A stretch of 64,000 bases of DNA from M3007 sp031373665 (GTDB lineage Bacteria > Bacteroidota > Bacteroidia > Chitinophagales > Saprospiraceae): contig JANMMZ010000016.1 in assembly GCA_031373665.1 (NCBI GenBank), forward strand, positions 158,869 to 222,868, in the 5' to 3' direction. Numbering within the stretch: the stretch's first letter is position 1; each line of letters opens with the position of its first letter. Below are positions 1 through 8,661 of the stretch, piece after piece. Both the position numbers and the translations under genes were made by a program. The notes beneath the pieces were generated by a model that was not told the origin of the DNA, did no database searches, and saw only the letters and a program-made list of their open reading frames with translations.

Positions 1-380
1 TAGCCTATGTAAAACAGCAACAACGTGCAAAAGAATCGTTTGAAACCTTGTTCCCGATGCAGGTAGGTGCGGCTAAATATCGCTACCAAAAACATCAAAA
101 CACTTCCAATAATAACAAAAACAGAAGATATTTTATCAAAGAAAAAATCTATAACAAACTCAAAATCATCACTTTTATAAAGCAAAAGATGTTTTACTTC
201 AATATTTTGGGCATATTGGCTTAACCAATAAACAGTGAAGACTAAGGAGCCAATCAAATGAAATCCTATGGTGGCTATGGCCAAAAAAGCGAGCGTTTTT
301 TCCTGGGTTTTAGGCAAAAAAAGGCTCAATAAAAAACCCAAAACGGGGATATAAATTAATAGTGGGAGTAGGTGCTGCAT
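1..380 (-). CDS. dabB: DabB-like proton-channel subunit (NuoL/MrpA family), 3' end cut by the window edge
   Basis: This reading frame starts at an ATG (378-380) and stays open to base 1, so only about the first 126 residues are present. The visible part has an N-terminal hydrophobic helix, a second helix near residues 33-52, a third near 80-100, and then the segment SRTYLHREQGFKRFF, which resembles the start of the proton-pumping NuoL/NdhF/MrpA fold. It begins 10 bases after the dabA stop codon. In DAB systems this membrane subunit couples a cation gradient to the cytoplasmic DabA subunit, driving one-way conversion of CO2 to bicarbonate. The gene order and the NuoL-like N-terminus support DabB; a true complex I or Mrp subunit is unlikely next to DabA. 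Confidence 0.8.
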   Translation of the reverse strand, partial: MQHLLPLLIYIPVLGFLLSLFLPKTQEKTLAFLAIATIGFHLIGSLVFTVYWLSQYAQNIEVKHLLLYKSDDFEFVIDFFFDKISSVFVIIGSVLMFLVAIFSRTYLHREQGFKRFFCTLLLFYIG

Positions 381-390
381 TAATGATTAA

Positions 391-2994
391 CTAGTTCAAA
401 TGATAAACGGGTAAATTCTCAATCGTAGCATCTGCTATTTGATTGGTCTTCATTTCCTTGGCTGTTTCTATCAGTTTTTCAAAATTCCCTGCTTTACCCA
501 ATGGTGCGGCTAAAGGCTGATACGGAAGAAAAGCGCCGTTGTTAAAATAATAAAACTGTTGATTTTCTGGGTGTACCACTGCCAAATGAACCCATTCATT
601 GATAAACCATTCGTACATATCGGGGGTATTCTGGATCGTTTTCAGTACCACCTCTGGAAAATGCTCCACGACGATCAACAAACGGACAGGGTCGTGTACT
701 TCTATCATCTGTACTGGCAATCCAGGACGCAAATCGCCATCACTGCTGTTGGCTACCCCAATCAGGCCCATCACATGATGGGGCAATTTGGTACCTGCAC
801 CTAATTTGTGATTGTCCACCCGCGAAAAATAATACTCTAGGTTGATACCGCCACAAACTGGGCCAAGTGGCTTCATCAAGTTCACCAAGCGGTGGCCCTC
901 AAGATCGGTCAGATAGTTGTACGAATTGAGGAATGCTCTACGATCCAAAAACAAACCCTTGGTCATTTGCCTTCTGCCCACAATACACAGCGTATTGGTG
1001 CCATGCCCCAACTCTGGGCGCGGCTCGAACATAGAGACAGAGCGATCTTTGATCGCCTTACGCACCTTTTGAATATCCATTTTAGTATTGATGGATGCGA
1101 AGCGACGAGAGCGTTCTTTAGCATTCAAATCCAAGGCTTTTTCAAAATTCCCCTTGTTTATTTCGTGTTTTTCTTGATTTTCAGCCGAAAGATGATGCGT
1201 ATCGTAGTACTTGATTTCGTCAGCAGCGGTGTCGTGCAGGCTACCAACAAACTGTGTAGCAGCTGGAATATCAATACCGTTAGCACGAAGTGCTGCCCGC
1301 ACCTTTGGGTGGTTGGCCATAAATGCCAAAACCCTCGAATTCACAGATCCTGGTCGGCCACTGCAAGCACCACAATCATGGGCACCATGGTGCGGATTGT
1401 TGGCACTGCTTGACCCATGCGCCAATACATAAATGATGGGTGCAAAATCTTTGATCAAGGCAATACTCCTTAATTGAGCCTCTACACGGGTAGTCATCTC
1501 TTCAATCGTGAATCCGATTTGCAGGTCATTTTCACGATCACCAAGGCTTTGGTTCTCAATAGAAAGTTGCGCCTGAGCATCAGTATGTGCAAATGCATTG
1601 GAGATGGCAGGACTCATTTTGGGTCTATATACATTGAGAAACAAACGAACAGCGGCCCAAAAACCCAAAAACAACGAAAACAGGCTACCTTTTATCAAGG
1701 TATGCGATTCATTGGAGTAAAGCAATTCATGTTCGCGCACCTCAGTTGCCCCCGATTCTTTGATCAAATACTTGGGCGTAACGGGTGCTGGACAAAGTTT
1801 TTCATAAAACTTCCCGTTTTCGGGCTGAAAATAGAACTCTACTCCAAAGAAACCGGGCGTACCTAGGGTTTCGCAATGCGGATCAACAGACTCTATGTGC
1901 CGACGCAAGGAACATTCCCGCTCATCAATACAAAACAGTGCTTGAAAACTGGTATTTACTGATTTCACAGGCGTTTCGATCCTACTTTGCTGACCAATGC
2001 CTGCCAATACTTCATCGTAATAACTCCATTCAAAAGCATCTTGCCAAAGAGAAAACACTTCTTGTACTTCGGTGGTCTCTACATCTGCAAACAAGGATAT
2101 TGGTGGCATATCTACCTTAGTACACAGTGGTTTCCAATCTTTTCCAAGTTGGTAGTCCAAAGCATCTATTTCCAACAAAAGTTCCAATATAATCAACTCA
2201 CGGAGCGATATTGGTCTTTGATCGAGCAGGGTCTCTGGCATTTCTTCAATGGCCGATACCAACCCAGACCAACCATGATGGCTAAACTGTTGGTCAAAGA
2301 TATACTGTTCATAATAGGCTTCATCGCCGACTACGATCTTGAGTAAGTCTTCTATTTGGCAATTACCATAAAGCAAAAGGTTTTTTACGCGTTTGGTTTT
2401 AAAAAAACTACTAAACCCGTTCTGCTCTAAGGCACGCAATGCCGATAAGAAGCCTTTTTCACCCGCTGGAAATCGCCAAATGGCAATACCTTGATCCAAG
2501 TAACTACACAATATCCTAAACAATAGGGGCTGAACCATCCCATCCATATCAAGGTGATACATTTCTTTCCATTGCGCCCTAAGTCTTCCAATACGGGGCG
2601 ATACGGTAGTATCATAGACCTTGGAAATCATTTTTTCTTTCCAAGCGCCTAGGGCAGATTCACCCTTTTTCTCAGTGATGATTCGATCCAAAATAGGCTC
2701 GTTGATGCGCCCATTTTGATACAACTGCCTGAACTCCTTGAGTTGAAGCGTTACTTGATACCCAAATATCTTAGACGCCTTGAAAATAGCCTTGTAAAAC
2801 TTCATGTCCTGATAGGCATGCAAGGAGTTGTGGTGTATAAAGTCTTTGAGCGGCGATTGCGATGGCAAATAATGCTTCAACTCATGTAAGACATGATCCA
2901 TGTCAAACCTAATGTGACTGCTCTGCTCATTAGCAGTACTAACGTGTGCAGTATTGATACTTGATACTTGTAGATCCAATAGTGGTTTACTCAT
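391..2994 (-). CDS. dabA: DabA (DUF2309/UPF0753), zinc-binding subunit of the DAB inorganic-carbon accumulation complex
   Basis: An 867-residue cytoplasmic protein of the DabA family, distantly related to beta-carbonic anhydrases. It carries CIDERE (Cys355, Asp357) and, further on, HGSSSANNPHHGAHDCGAC (His526, Cys541). The spacing of 15 residues between His and Cys and the overall positions match the zinc site described for Halothiobacillus DabA (C351/D353/H524/C539). The start chosen is the ATG at 2994; a TTG at 3030 in the same frame would add 12 residues. It lies 63 bases after the carbonic anhydrase stop and 10 bases before dabB, in one co-directional run with the SulP gene. With DabB it is expected to hydrate CO2 vectorially at the inner membrane. 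Confidence 0.93.
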   Translation of the reverse strand: MSKPLLDLQVSSINTAHVSTANEQSSHIRFDMDHVLHELKHYLPSQSPLKDFIHHNSLHAYQDMKFYKAIFKASKIFGYQVTLQLKEFRQLYQNGRINEPILDRIITEKKGESALGAWKEKMISKVYDTTVSPRIGRLRAQWKEMYHLDMDGMVQPLLFRILCSYLDQGIAIWRFPAGEKGFLSALRALEQNGFSSFFKTKRVKNLLLYGNCQIEDLLKIVVGDEAYYEQYIFDQQFSHHGWSGLVSAIEEMPETLLDQRPISLRELIILELLLEIDALDYQLGKDWKPLCTKVDMPPISLFADVETTEVQEVFSLWQDAFEWSYYDEVLAGIGQQSRIETPVKSVNTSFQALFCIDERECSLRRHIESVDPHCETLGTPGFFGVEFYFQPENGKFYEKLCPAPVTPKYLIKESGATEVREHELLYSNESHTLIKGSLFSLFLGFWAAVRLFLNVYRPKMSPAISNAFAHTDAQAQLSIENQSLGDRENDLQIGFTIEEMTTRVEAQLRSIALIKDFAPIIYVLAHGSSSANNPHHGAHDCGACSGRPGSVNSRVLAFMANHPKVRAALRANGIDIPAATQFVGSLHDTAADEIKYYDTHHLSAENQEKHEINKGNFEKALDLNAKERSRRFASINTKMDIQKVRKAIKDRSVSMFEPRPELGHGTNTLCIVGRRQMTKGLFLDRRAFLNSYNYLTDLEGHRLVNLMKPLGPVCGGINLEYYFSRVDNHKLGAGTKLPHHVMGLIGVANSSDGDLRPGLPVQMIEVHDPVRLLIVVEHFPEVVLKTIQNTPDMYEWFINEWVHLAVVHPENQQFYYFNNGAFLPYQPLAAPLGKAGNFEKLIETAKEMKTNQIADATIENLPVYHLN

Positions 2995-3057
2995 GTTAAA
3001 ATACTTAGTAACGGTATCGAAATAAGTCAATGGTGGAAGTTATTCCGACACCGTTTC

Positions 3058-3732
3058 TTATGAACTGAATGCAGCCAAGGCTTCTTTAGTACTGATATGG
3101 GTGTCGTCAAAAAATGTCACGAGTCCAGTATCTAGGTGGTGTTTTGCACCAATAATTGCGATTTCCCCTTTTTCAATCATTTGCTCTAAAATATAACTCC
3201 TGTTTACGATGGTTTTAACGGATCGTTTCACGTTCAGATCGGCTACATTTTCAACAAATTTATTGTTTTTGGAGGTGCGTTTTTCTGGTGCTGTGGTAAT
3301 TGTTTCTTGATACACTGCAGGCTGAATTTTTGAGAGCAACTCGGTAAGGTTGCCCATTTCTACATGATCGCAGGCTCCTTTAATGGCACCACAATTGGTG
3401 TGCCCCATTACTATAATGAGTTTAGAACCCGCCACTTTACACGCGAATTCGAGACTGCCAATAATGTCGGTATTCACCACATTGCCGGCTATTCTGATAG
3501 AAAAAATATCGCCCAAGCCTTGGTCGAAGATCAATTCGGCAGAGGTACGGCTATCAATACAACTCAAGATCACTGCAAAAGGCCACTGCCCTTCACGGGT
3601 GTCGTTGGCTTGTTGCAGTAGATTTCTATTGACTTTCAAATTATTGACAAATCGCTTATTGCCTTCTTTCAGAAATTCCAAAGCCTTGAGAGGCGTAATC
3701 GTTGTTTGACTTTCTAATGAATGTGCTTTCAA
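3058..3732 (-). CDS. beta-class carbonic anhydrase
   Basis: A 224-residue cytosolic beta-carbonic anhydrase, which interconverts CO2 and bicarbonate with an active-site zinc. The zinc ligands and the Asp/Arg dyad are visible: Cys58-x-Asp60-x-Arg62 in SCIDSRTS, and His111 and Cys114 in GHTNCGAIK. Length is normal for the family. The only reasonable start is TTG (3730-3732, TTG AAA GCA), since no in-frame ATG precedes the conserved core. It follows the SulP gene by 9 bases, an arrangement often seen for SulP bicarbonate transporters. Together with DabA it would manage the intracellular CO2/bicarbonate pool; note that a free cytosolic carbonic anhydrase can also dissipate an accumulated bicarbonate pool. 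Confidence 0.93.
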   Translation of the reverse strand: MKAHSLESQTTITPLKALEFLKEGNKRFVNNLKVNRNLLQQANDTREGQWPFAVILSCIDSRTSAELIFDQGLGDIFSIRIAGNVVNTDIIGSLEFACKVAGSKLIIVMGHTNCGAIKGACDHVEMGNLTELLSKIQPAVYQETITTAPEKRTSKNNKFVENVADLNVKRSVKTIVNRSYILEQMIEKGEIAIIGAKHHLDTGLVTFFDDTHISTKEALAAFSS

Positions 3733-3741
3733 AATTTATTG

Positions 3742-5313
3742 TTATTTAGACGTGACGAGTGTATCCACACCCAATTTGTATTCAGCCTTGAAACCCGTTA
3801 GGGTAACGGCTACTTTTTTATCTTTAGAACCAATTTCTACGTAGTCGCGGATCAATTGGAGGACATCATGATCTATGTAAAAAGTATCAGAGGCATCAAT
3901 GATAAGTTGGCTATTTGGTGCCATTTCATACAGTGTTTTTTTAATGGCTGCCTTGTTCAAAAACGATACTTCTTGTGCCAATTTCATGGTAATACTTTCT
4001 CCTTCTTGGTGTGCTTCTTTTTTAAAGAAATATGCCAGATTCAGGTTAGCCCTAAGGATGTAGAATATACTAAATACCAAACCAATGGCTACTCCTTTCA
4101 ACAAGTCTGTGAAAACCACTGCCACTACCGTAACAATGAACGGAATAAACTGGTAGCGACCATTGTGCCACATGTGCTTAAATACCTTGGGACTGGCCAA
4201 TTTGAAACCAATCATCAACAATATAGCCGCTAAACAAGCCAATGGTATCCTGTTGAGAATAGTAGGTATGCTCACTACTGCTACCAATAAGAAGACACCA
4301 TGAGTGATCGTGCCTATTTTGGTACGACCACCTGAGTTGACATTGGCAGAAGTGCGTACGATGACCGAAGTCATTGGAAGACCGCCTATCAATCCACTCA
4401 AAATATTGCCCACTCCTTGAGCCAATAACTCTGTATTGGTATTAGAATAACGCTTGAGCGGATCCATTTTATCGGAGGCTTCTATGCACAATAAGGTTTC
4501 GATACTAGCCACCACTGCAATAGTGAGTGCTGTAATCCAAACCGCTGGTGTCATCAATGCCCCGAAATTGGGGGTTGAAAATTGGCCGAGGAAATCACTG
4601 AAAGATTTGGGCATCGGTAAATTAACCAAGTGCTCTTGTGATATAGCCAAACTCGACCCCGTTGATTTAAATGTCTCATTGAGCAGAATACCAACCACCA
4701 CCGCAACCAAAGCCCCCGGTATGACCTTTATTTTTTTCAAAAAAGCGACCTTATTAAAGGCAATCAAAATACCCAATGATACCAAACTAACGGTTACTGC
4801 ACCCAGATGCGAGTAATTGATGGCATCAATGATGGCTGAAAACGTGTTGTGTCCGGTTCCTTTTTCAATGAAGAAAAAATCGCCTTCATTGTCCACATCA
4901 TACCCAATAGCGTGTGGCAACTGCTTCAGAATAATGATAACACCAATAGCAGTCAACATACCTTCTATCACATTGGAAGGAAAGTAATTGGAAATCGTAC
5001 CCGCTTTGGCGATACCCAATACAATCTGAAGCACTCCCGCCAGTACAACAGCCATCAGAAAGGTTTCGTAAGAGCCTAAACTGGTGATGGCCGCCAACAC
5101 AATGGCCGTAAGGCCCGCTGCTGGTCCCGATACACTCAATTGAGAATTGCTCAGCATCCCTACTACGATACCACCAATAATACCAGAAATAATACCTGCA
5201 AAAAGAGGAGCACCACTGGCAAGGGCAATACCCAAACAAAGTGGCAATGCGACTAAAAAGACGACCATTCCAGAAAGAATATCGGTTTTTATGTACGATG
5301 TGTTTATTTTCAT
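3742..5313 (-). CDS. SulP-family anion (probable bicarbonate) transporter with STAS domain
   Basis: A 523-residue inner-membrane transporter of the SulP/SLC26 family. The first half shows the characteristic N-terminal segment (DILSGMVVFLVALPLCLGIA) and SVSGPAAGLTAIV, followed by many hydrophobic helices to about residue 425. The last 85 residues form a shortened cytosolic STAS-type domain (LIIDASDTFYIDHDVLQLI). Start is ATG (5311-5313). SulP proteins carry sulfate, bicarbonate or other anions; bicarbonate is inferred here from the adjacent carbonic anhydrase, DabA and DabB. Cation coupling cannot be read from the sequence. Confidence 0.9.
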   Translation of the reverse strand: MKINTSYIKTDILSGMVVFLVALPLCLGIALASGAPLFAGIISGIIGGIVVGMLSNSQLSVSGPAAGLTAIVLAAITSLGSYETFLMAVVLAGVLQIVLGIAKAGTISNYFPSNVIEGMLTAIGVIIILKQLPHAIGYDVDNEGDFFFIEKGTGHNTFSAIIDAINYSHLGAVTVSLVSLGILIAFNKVAFLKKIKVIPGALVAVVVGILLNETFKSTGSSLAISQEHLVNLPMPKSFSDFLGQFSTPNFGALMTPAVWITALTIAVVASIETLLCIEASDKMDPLKRYSNTNTELLAQGVGNILSGLIGGLPMTSVIVRTSANVNSGGRTKIGTITHGVFLLVAVVSIPTILNRIPLACLAAILLMIGFKLASPKVFKHMWHNGRYQFIPFIVTVVAVVFTDLLKGVAIGLVFSIFYILRANLNLAYFFKKEAHQEGESITMKLAQEVSFLNKAAIKKTLYEMAPNSQLIIDASDTFYIDHDVLQLIRDYVEIGSKDKKVAVTLTGFKAEYKLGVDTLVTSK

Positions 5314-5459
5314 AAAATAGATAAAACTACAAAATTGAGTTAAAAGGAAAACAGAGATCTGAATCTCCGAGGTGCGTATAGTTATGAAACAATACGTGCA
5401 TACTGCTACCGATTAGTATGCACTAATTGGAAAAATGAATAGCAAAACTTTAAATATAA

Positions 5460-5846
5460 TTATGCTTCGGGAGGAAACTCCGGCAAGGAAGCGTGGCATT
5501 CGGAAATAAGGATCTCATTTCCATCAAACAAGTGAACAAATAAATTACCCAGTATAGATGCATCGGAAGCCAAACCAATACGAGGAGCGTATGTAAAGGA
5601 TTCTTTTTCCTTTTCGGTTTTTCCTTTGGAGTCTTTGCTTTCTTCCTCTGTATCATCAGCACCAAACTCAAACACCTCAAAGGTATTTTTTCCAAATTGA
5701 CATTGCTCCGCGAATGACGCAGCCAGATTGGCGGTCATGATGGCAAGTAATAGGATGGAAAAAAATAACCTCATGTAGGTACTTAATAATATGGTCACGA
5801 GTGTTGAAACATCAAATCGAGTGAATAGTTCTGTTAGCGGCTTCAT
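5460..5846 (-). CDS. small secreted or membrane-anchored protein of unknown function, first gene of the carbon-uptake run
   Basis: A 128-residue protein that I do not recognise. Two ATG starts fit: 5846 (used here) and 5774, the latter giving a clean signal peptide (MRLFFSILLLAIMTANLAASFA). The mature part is short, with an acidic and lysine-rich stretch (DDTEEESKDSKGKTEKEKE) followed by a conserved-looking end (IGLASDASILGNLFVHLFDG). It precedes the SulP gene by 146 bases and is read in the same direction, with a -7 element at 5903-5910 upstream. A periplasmic accessory role beside the bicarbonate transporter is only a guess from position. Confidence 0.6.
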   Translation of the reverse strand: MKPLTELFTRFDVSTLVTILLSTYMRLFFSILLLAIMTANLAASFAEQCQFGKNTFEVFEFGADDTEEESKDSKGKTEKEKESFTYAPRIGLASDASILGNLFVHLFDGNEILISECHASLPEFPPEA

Positions 5847-5902
5847 TTTTAAATGTTTAACCGTTCATCAGTCCTAAATCATGCTTTACGCTCAAGAAAG
5901 TG

Positions 5903-5910
5903 CAAAGGTA
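5903..5910 (-). promoter_or_regulatory. Bacteroidota -7 element (TACCTTTG) for the carbon-uptake operon
   Basis: On the minus strand this reads TACCTTTG, a match to TAnnTTTG, about 57-64 bases before the start codon at 5846. No convincing -33 element is present. It lies back to back with the PEP carboxylase promoter, so both directions share about 130 bases of control region. Confidence 0.45.
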
Positions 5911-5943
5911 CAACAAAGATCGAAAAGGTAACCTATAAAATTA

Positions 5944-5951
5944 TATCTTTG
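5944..5951 (+). promoter_or_regulatory. Bacteroidota -7 element (TATCTTTG) for PEP carboxylase
   Basis: TATCTTTG matches the Bacteroidota -7 consensus TAnnTTTG exactly. Transcription would begin near 5957, leaving a leader of about 16 bases before the ATG at 5973. This placement rules out the upstream in-frame ATG at 5853 as the translation start. Confidence 0.6.
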
Positions 5952-5972
5952 CGTCTTAAATACGGTTTTCCC

Positions 5973-8576
5973 ATGGAATTTACTTCTCCGATCGCACTAC
6001 CTTACCATACCTATAATAGTTTGTTTTTAAGCCTTGGCTTCAAAGGCATTGAGGAAGTAGGCACGCATTTGGCTCTGTTTGGGCAGCAATGTGAAAAACA
6101 GATAAAAGAGGGACTAAACCCTCAACAAATCATTGAAGCGTTTTGGAAAGAGCGATACAAAGGTGCAGACGATTCCAAAAAAATGGCAATTCTCCGTTAT
6201 TTTATTCAATATGTAGAGCGGCAAGTGGTGTTATTTGATTCCGTGGAAGATTCTCTATTCGTCAAAACCCACGAAATGAACGGCCCCGGATCGCTCAAAC
6301 ACTTTTTGACTCAAATAACGACCCCAGAAGAGCAAGTAAAACTATTGGAATCCATCCAAACTTGGGGGCTTCGATTGGTATTGACCGCCCACCCTACCCA
6401 GTTCTATCCGGGCAAAGTACTGGGCATCATCAATGATATGGGCAAAGAAATAAGGGGCAACAACCTAGAGAACATACGACTTTTACTCATGCAACTAGGT
6501 AAAACCAGTTTTATGAACCGTGCCAAACCCTCTCCGCTGGATGAAGCCACTGGATTGGGCTGGTTTATGGAGCATATTTTCTTTCAGGTCATGCCCGATA
6601 TTTTGTACCGATTGTTACAAGCCCTGAATCAAGATGTAACTAGTTTTGAAAACCCAAGGTTGCTGCAATTGGGCTTTTGGCCCGGTGGTGACCGCGATGG
6701 AAACCCATTTGTCACCGCAGATACAACCGAACAGGTAGCAGACAAACTTAGAGAATCAGTATTGCGCGGGTATTATCGTGAAATTAGAAACATCCGCCGC
6801 AGACTCACTTTTAGAGGCGTGGAAGAACCACTCCAAAAAGCAGAACACAAGATATACAATACCCTCTACTATCCTGAAATAGAATCATATGCAAATTGCA
6901 CAGATTTATTACAAGACCTCATAGAGGCGCGCCGTGCGCTTATATCGGAGCATGATGGGTTATTTTTGGAGACTTTAGACCGATTTATCTTAAAAGTGAG
7001 GGTATTTGGCTTTTATTTCGCCAGCCTTGACATACGCCAAGACAGTCGCAAACACCGCGAAGTATGGGAGGCGATTCTCAAAAACTGGAATGAAAAATTC
7101 CCTTGGTATAGTGCCGATGCCTTCACCCAAGCCGACGAAGTGACCACCATTAATCGCCTGCTCACGACCAATTACCGCTTAGATGAAAATGATTTTAGTG
7201 ACGCTTTTGTAAAAGAAACCATTCGATCTTTTAGGGCGATCACCAATATTCAACTCAAAAATGGGGAATTGGGTTGCCATCGCTACATCATCAGCAATTG
7301 CCAAAATGCCACAGATGTGGCCAATGTATTAGCATTGGCGCGGCTAACAAGGGTCGGTGAAAACACCAAGACGAACAATGAACAAAAGAATATTGCCGAA
7401 GACATCAAAATCCCTTTGGATGTAGTGCCGCTTTTTGAAACCATAGACGACCTCGCGGTCTGCCACGAAGTGATGCGAACGCTTTACTCCAATGAGCACT
7501 ACTCAAAGCACCTGAATCAACGCCAAAAAACCCAGCACATCATGCTAGGCTTTTCTGATGGTACCAAGGATGGTGGTTATCTACGCGCCAATTGGAGTAT
7601 ATATTTGGCCAAAGAAAACCTAACAGCGGTTAGCCGCGAGTTTGGGGTTTCTGTGATTTTCTTCGACGGTCGCGGCGGCCCTCCGGGTCGAGGTGGCGGC
7701 AACAATGTCAGTTATTATGCCGCTCAGGGCAAAACCATCGAAAACAAGGCCATTCAGGTAACTATCCAAGGCCAAACCGTGAGCAGTACCTACGGCACCT
7801 CCGAATCAGCAGCCTTTAATATAGAGCGATTGTTGACCGCAGGGCTAGAAAATCAGATTTTTAGCGATGAAGTGGCCGACTTAAACGATGCAGATCGCCA
7901 ATTAATGAATGCACTGGCCGAATCTGCTTATCAATCCTATTTGAAGTTAAAAAATCATGCTAACTTTGTGCCTTATTTGGAGAAAATGACTCCTTTGAAA
8001 TGGTATGGAGACTCCAATATAGCCAGTCGCCCTACCAAACGCAGTGGCGATGACGCCCTGCGGTTTGAAGACTTACGAGCCATTCCATTTGTAGGGGCTT
8101 GGGCGCAAATGAAACAAAACGTTCCTGGTTATTATGGCCTTGGCGCAGCGTTGGAATCGTTCAAAAAGAGCAAAAAAAGTGATTTAGATGGGTTATACCA
8201 ACGGTCTTTATTCTTTAGAACCCTTTTGGAAAACTCTATGCAATCCCTATCAAAATCCAATTTTGATGTGACCCGCTACATCAAAACCAACGAACAGTTT
8301 GGGTCATTTTGGGATATTTTGCACCAAGAGTACGAATTGACCATCACACAATTATTGGCGTTGTCTAAGCAAACAGCACTGTTGTCAGACAATCCAAATT
8401 CTAAAAGCAGTATTGCCATTCGCGAAAAAATTGTATTGCCAATCATTGTCATTCAGCAATACGCACTTCAAAAATTGCAAGAACCAAACCTGACGGAACA
8501 AGAGATAGAAAATTATCGTTATTTAGTGCTGCGAGCCATGTTTGGCATCATCAACGCGGCTCGAAATGCAGCATAA
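5973..8576 (+). CDS. ppc: phosphoenolpyruvate carboxylase
   Basis: An 867-residue cytosolic PEP carboxylase, which fixes bicarbonate onto PEP to give oxaloacetate and refill the TCA cycle. Signatures seen: VLTAHPTQ (catalytic His region), GGDRDGNPFVTA, and the mobile loop FDGRGGPPGRGGG. The usual C-terminal NTG that closes the active site is replaced by ...ARNAA, so this is a divergent subfamily. The ATG at 5973 is chosen because a -7 promoter element lies at 5944-5951; an upstream ATG in frame at 5853 would precede that promoter. The gene is divergent from a bicarbonate-uptake operon, which would supply its substrate. Confidence 0.93.
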   Translation: MEFTSPIALPYHTYNSLFLSLGFKGIEEVGTHLALFGQQCEKQIKEGLNPQQIIEAFWKERYKGADDSKKMAILRYFIQYVERQVVLFDSVEDSLFVKTHEMNGPGSLKHFLTQITTPEEQVKLLESIQTWGLRLVLTAHPTQFYPGKVLGIINDMGKEIRGNNLENIRLLLMQLGKTSFMNRAKPSPLDEATGLGWFMEHIFFQVMPDILYRLLQALNQDVTSFENPRLLQLGFWPGGDRDGNPFVTADTTEQVADKLRESVLRGYYREIRNIRRRLTFRGVEEPLQKAEHKIYNTLYYPEIESYANCTDLLQDLIEARRALISEHDGLFLETLDRFILKVRVFGFYFASLDIRQDSRKHREVWEAILKNWNEKFPWYSADAFTQADEVTTINRLLTTNYRLDENDFSDAFVKETIRSFRAITNIQLKNGELGCHRYIISNCQNATDVANVLALARLTRVGENTKTNNEQKNIAEDIKIPLDVVPLFETIDDLAVCHEVMRTLYSNEHYSKHLNQRQKTQHIMLGFSDGTKDGGYLRANWSIYLAKENLTAVSREFGVSVIFFDGRGGPPGRGGGNNVSYYAAQGKTIENKAIQVTIQGQTVSSTYGTSESAAFNIERLLTAGLENQIFSDEVADLNDADRQLMNALAESAYQSYLKLKNHANFVPYLEKMTPLKWYGDSNIASRPTKRSGDDALRFEDLRAIPFVGAWAQMKQNVPGYYGLGAALESFKKSKKSDLDGLYQRSLFFRTLLENSMQSLSKSNFDVTRYIKTNEQFGSFWDILHQEYELTITQLLALSKQTALLSDNPNSKSSIAIREKIVLPIIVIQQYALQKLQEPNLTEQEIENYRYLVLRAMFGIINAARNAA

Positions 8577-8603
8577 GAAAGGGCAAACAAAGGCACACCC
8601 CTT

Positions 8604-8644
8604 AGTAACGGTGAAAAAATAACAGTTATTATTTCACCGTTACT
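8604..8644. terminator. inverted repeat between ppc and glnS
   Basis: AGTAACGGTGAAA (8604-8616) and TTTCACCGTTACT (8632-8644) pair perfectly and enclose an A/T-rich centre that can extend the stem. It lies 28 bases after the ppc stop and 18 before the glnS start. There is no strong T-run on either side, so it may be an RNA-processing or weak termination hairpin rather than a classical terminator. Confidence 0.45.
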
Positions 8645-8661
8645 TACAACACAACACATAT

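Noticed and set aside
1..380. Respiratory complex I subunit NuoL
   Set aside because: The N-terminus alone cannot separate NuoL from DabB, but position directly after dabA and absence of other nuo genes favour DabB.
892..1413. Plus-strand reading frames of 80-170 codons inside dabA, SulP, carB, der and other minus-strand genes
   Set aside because: They lie fully within strongly conserved genes on the other strand, lack family resemblance and have no promoter.
5853..5972. N-terminal extension of PEP carboxylase from the ATG at 5853
   Set aside because: The extension is basic and unlike the family, and a -7 promoter element at 5944-5951 lies downstream of that ATG.
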